From Blautia sp. (GTDB lineage Bacteria; Bacillota; Clostridia; Lachnospirales; Lachnospiraceae): DNA of 8,082 nt. The translations under genes and the position numbers were made by a program. This document shows positions 6,593 through 8,082 of the stretch, piece by piece. How positions within the stretch are numbered: the first letter of the stretch is position 1; each line of letters begins with the position of its first letter. The stretch covers positions 1 to 8,082 of the forward strand of contig JAUUSJ010000170.1 of NCBI GenBank assembly GCA_030841965.1, written 5' to 3'. The notes under the pieces were generated by a model. The model saw only the letters and a program-made list of their open reading frames with translations. It had not been told where the DNA came from and did not search any database.

Positions 6593-6644
6593 CACAGTTT
6601 CTTCATAGTTCTATCATAATTCAATCACAGTTTTCTCTTATACT
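6591..6644 (+). promoter_or_regulatory. activator-type promoter with four 11-bp direct repeats
   Basis: Four tandem 11-bp units follow one another without gaps: TTCACAGTTTC (6591-6601), TTCATAGTTCT (6602-6612), ATCATAATTCA (6613-6623) and ATCACAGTTTT (6624-6634). Their shared core is (T/A)TCA(C/T)A(G/A)TT. Four bases later comes -10 TATACT (6639-6644). There is no -35 hexamer; the repeats occupy that position. An 11-bp period and placement over the -35 region are typical of OmpR/PhoB-family response regulators such as at pho boxes. Which regulator binds is not shown by the sequence. The predicted start is near 6652. Confidence 0.55.
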
Positions 6645-6651
6645 ATTAACC

Positions 6652-6884
6652 ATAGTAATCGAGAGGTTACTATAAAAAACTTTTTTTCATTTTTTTCATA
6701 TGCCGGTAGCTTCCCCCTAATACTACCGGCTCCTCTTATGTATTTTTGAAATCTAGAACACTAGATGATACAAATTAATATGCAACAAAAGAGGCTGTCG
6801 AGAATTCATCTTTCAGACAAGATATCAATACTTTAAAAAGTTCTTCATATCTTGTTGAAGTTTTGATTCTCGACAGCCCTTTTT
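6652..6884 (+). ncRNA. candidate regulated small RNA with C-rich loop
   Basis: A transcript from the promoter at 6591-6644 would begin with hairpin 1 (ATAGTAA 6652-6658, TTACTAT 6667-6673, loop TCGAGAGG). A U-rich single strand follows, then hairpin 2 (GCCGGTAG 6702-6709, CTACCGGC 6723-6730) with the loop CTTCCCCCTAATA, the small hairpin ATCTAG-AACA-CTAGAT (6751-6766), and finally the terminator at 6787-6884, giving about 233 nt. No convincing reading frame is present. Unpaired C-rich tracts (loop 2, and TCCTCTT at 6731-6737) resemble the motifs Gram-positive sRNAs such as RsaE/RoxS use to mask Shine-Dalgarno sites. AGAGG in loop 1 could also pair with CCTCT at 6732-6736. Transcription is inferred, not shown. 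Confidence 0.42.
6787..6884. terminator. long rod-like bidirectional terminator
   Basis: GGCTGTCGAGAAT (6793-6805) pairs perfectly with ATTCTCGACAGCC (6866-6878). Inside, ACAAGATAT and ATATCTTGT (9 bp) pair, and ACTT/AAGT closes the tip, so almost the whole 86 nt forms one rod. CTTTTT follows on the plus strand (6879-6884). On the minus strand the stem is followed by TCTTTTG, so it can also end the BIg2 gene transcript, whose stop is about 40 bp away at 6921. Confidence 0.8.
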
Positions 6885-6920
6885 CATTTATCTTGCCTCT
6901 TTAGGCAGATATTTTGCAAT

Positions 6921-7796
6921 CTAGCTTACAGTGACTTTGCATTTCTTCTGTACGCTCTCTCCATATATACAAGCTGTAATTACGGCTGTTCCCTTTTTTA
7001 TTCCCTTTATCTTTCCAGATGAATCTACTGTAACACAGTTTGAATTACTTGACCTCCAGATAATTCTTGATGTGCTAGGCTCTAATTTTGTCACTTTTAT
7101 CGTATATCTCTCTCCCACTGCCAAATTAAGGGAAGTCGGTGAAATCTTAAGACTCTTCTTTTTTACGATTATCTTATAAGTGGACTTAATATTAGTTCCC
7201 GTAACTGTGGCTGTAATTGTGGCTGTTCCTGGTGTCTTGCCACTTACCTTACCTTTAGAATCTATAACGGCAATATTCTTATTACTTGATTTCCATGTAA
7301 TATTTTTGTTCGTCGCATTGGAAGGTGAGACAGTCGCCTTCAAGGTACAGGAATTTCCAATATAAGTTGTCTTAGAACTCTTCTTTGAGCTGGATGAGAT
7401 CGTAACGCTCTTTGGAGCGACAACGGAACCGCTAGTTACAATTACTTTACATGTTGCTTTCACATCGACATTACTTCCTGTCGCTCTCGCAGTTGCCGTG
7501 ATTGTCGATGTTCCCGCTTTCTTTCCTGTCACTTTGACAGAATTATTTGACTTTCTCTCCAAGCTTATATTGGAATTACTGGACTTGAAGGAAACGGTCA
7601 AATAGTTAGAACTTGTTGGATAGATTGTGGCTTTCAATGTGGAATACTGTCCGACTTTCATTGTGATAACGGATTTGTTCAGCTTTACTTCTGTCACTGC
7701 TGCCTGAATCGTATCTGCTTTGGTAATCATGGGATTCATAAAACATAAGGATAGCATCCCAAGGCATAAAAATAGTGATAATAATTTCTTCTTCAT
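6921..7796 (-). CDS. secreted protein with three BIg2 (Ig-like) domains
   Basis: The protein has a Sec signal peptide: a lysine-rich start, a hydrophobic core (about residues 5-20), and likely cleavage after TKA (27). The rest is three bacterial Ig-like group 2 domains, at about 34-120, 127-212 and 214-291. Each shows the family pattern: a first strand V..V.L, then a G....L.A.V.P segment, W/F-K-S-S-N in mid-domain, and G.G..TITA.V at the end (for example WKSSNKNIAVIDSKGKVSG in domain 2). These domains usually form stalks of adhesins and surface enzymes. Here there is no catalytic domain, LPXTG sorting motif, SLH repeat or C-terminal membrane anchor, so it is probably released or held non-covalently. 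The start ATG has AGGAGG ten bases upstream. Five cysteines lie in the mature part. A strong own promoter suggests high expression; ligand unknown. Confidence 0.85.
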   Translation of the reverse strand: MKKKLLSLFLCLGMLSLCFMNPMITKADTIQAAVTEVKLNKSVITMKVGQYSTLKATIYPTSSNYLTVSFKSSNSNISLERKSNNSVKVTGKKAGTSTITATARATGSNVDVKATCKVIVTSGSVVAPKSVTISSSSKKSSKTTYIGNSCTLKATVSPSNATNKNITWKSSNKNIAVIDSKGKVSGKTPGTATITATVTGTNIKSTYKIIVKKKSLKISPTSLNLAVGERYTIKVTKLEPSTSRIIWRSSNSNCVTVDSSGKIKGIKKGTAVITACIYGESVQKKCKVTVS

Positions 7797-7841
7797 ACTT
7801 TTCTCTCCTCCTATCTTCTTTTATAAAATACCTCATTCTAT

Positions 7842-7881
7842 GCGCTTTTTGCGTAAAGAAACAGATTCGTGTTTCTCGAGG
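7842..7881 (-). promoter_or_regulatory. tandem hairpins in the BIg2 gene leader
   Basis: Two small hairpins lie between the promoter and ribosome site of the BIg2 gene. AGAAACA (7857-7863) pairs with TGTTTCT (7870-7876) around a 6-nt loop, and GCGC (7842-7845) pairs with GCGT (7851-7854) around T5. Read on the plus strand, 7868-7881 matches positions 37-50 of the left 75-bp repeat at 13 of 14 bases, so this may be a worn, shortened relative of that repeat. Confidence 0.3.
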
Positions 7882-7889
7882 TTTTATTT

Positions 7890-7918
7890 ATTATACCATA
7901 TCTTGGGGGGCTCAGCAA
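7890..7918 (-). promoter_or_regulatory. strong extended -10 promoter for the BIg2 gene
   Basis: On the minus strand TTGCTG (7913-7918) and a perfect TATAAT (7890-7895) are spaced by 17 bp, with TGG directly upstream of the -10 (extended -10). The start would be near 7883, leaving a leader of about 87 nt. A C6 tract lies inside the spacer. Positions 7919-7996 hold nothing else I recognise beyond purine-rich sequence. Confidence 0.75.
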
Positions 7919-7996
7919 TTCATTTTCCGATTTCTAGGAAAGAGAAAGAGTATTGTAAGAATTTTGTGAAGTCGGAAAGAGACGTGAAAAGAAAAG

Positions 7997-8071
7997 AGAC
8001 GCAAAGAGAGTCCGTCGATATGTCCTTCAAAAACACGTTCGTTCCCACGGTTTTTCGACATACGCTGATTT
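7997..8071 (-). repeat. 75-bp structured repeat, right copy (inverted)
   Basis: Reverse complement of the repeat at 3-77, 71 of 75 identical. The outer stem TATGTC/GACATA is fully Watson-Crick in this copy, and the inner AAAAAC/GTTTTT stem and GGGAACGA loop are identical. The two bases differing at the counterparts of 46-47 fall in an internal loop. In this orientation it points toward the BIg2 gene promoter. Sequence similarity stops at 7997 on the inner side. The last 11 bases of the window do not clearly extend it. Confidence 0.85.
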
Positions 8072-8082
8072 TTGCCGCTTCC

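Noticed and set aside
6591..6634. CRISPR-like array
   Set aside because: The units are 11 bp long and directly adjacent with no spacers, which fits regulator binding sites instead.
6670..6699. Minus-strand mini-ORF MKKMKKSFL preceded by AGGGGG
   Set aside because: Only nine residues, no promoter, and the purine tract is simply the complement of the C-rich loop; the plus-strand RNA reading is better supported.
7841..7883. c-di-GMP (GEMM) riboswitch suggested by ACGCAAA in the BIg2 leader
   Set aside because: The GGCAAAC element and the tetraloop-receptor layout are missing.
7775..7969. 64-codon plus-strand reading frame over the BIg2 promoter
   Set aside because: It lies antisense to the signal peptide, leader and promoter of the BIg2 gene and has no ribosome site.
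1..8082. The whole window as a composite transposon or genomic island bounded by the inverted repeats
   Set aside because: No transposase, integrase or target-site duplication can be seen, and the genes inside (thrC, CDF exporter, flippase) are typical chromosomal housekeeping or transport genes with uniform base composition.

Overview
The window looks like ordinary chromosomal DNA from a low-GC, strongly Shine-Dalgarno-dependent Firmicute, most likely a Lachnospiraceae-type Clostridium relative. This is inferred from AT-rich A/T-ending codons, AGGAGG-type ribosome sites, the long clostridial form of threonine synthase, a SpoVB/YtgP-type flippase and a secreted three-domain BIg2 protein. No tRNA, rRNA, CRISPR array, transposase or phage gene is visible.

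Layout: (1) 3-77, one copy of a 75-bp structured repeat. (2) 165-1652 (-), threonine synthase thrC, with a strong promoter and a leader that can fold in two mutually exclusive ways. (3) 2054-2977 (-), a cation diffusion facilitator with a terminator. It is preceded by what looks like the decayed 3' end of another membrane-protein gene and by two tandem promoters. (4) 3379-4440 (-), an RbsB-like sugar-binding lipoprotein with no ABC partners here. (5) 4441-4761, a divergent intergenic region with a ~107-bp nested palindromic element. (6) 4762-6396 (+), a MATE/MurJ-like lipid-linked precursor flippase. (7) 6397-6920, a 524-bp gap dense in hairpins: a nested inverted repeat at the flippase stop codon, two terminator-like hairpins, an activator-type promoter with four 11-bp direct repeats, and a candidate small RNA with a C-rich loop ending in a long rod-like terminator. 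(8) 6921-7796 (-), a secreted BIg2 protein with a strong extended -10 promoter. (9) 7997-8071, the second 75-bp repeat copy, inverted relative to the first.

The five genes do not form one pathway. Each appears to have its own promoter, and the shared themes are envelope and transport functions plus threonine synthesis. The most interesting material is non-coding: the candidate regulated sRNA at 6591-6884, the thrC leader switch, the palindromic element at 4488-4594, and the inverted 75-bp repeats at the window ends. The repeats may be a dispersed genomic repeat at which an assembly broke rather than the ends of a mobile unit.
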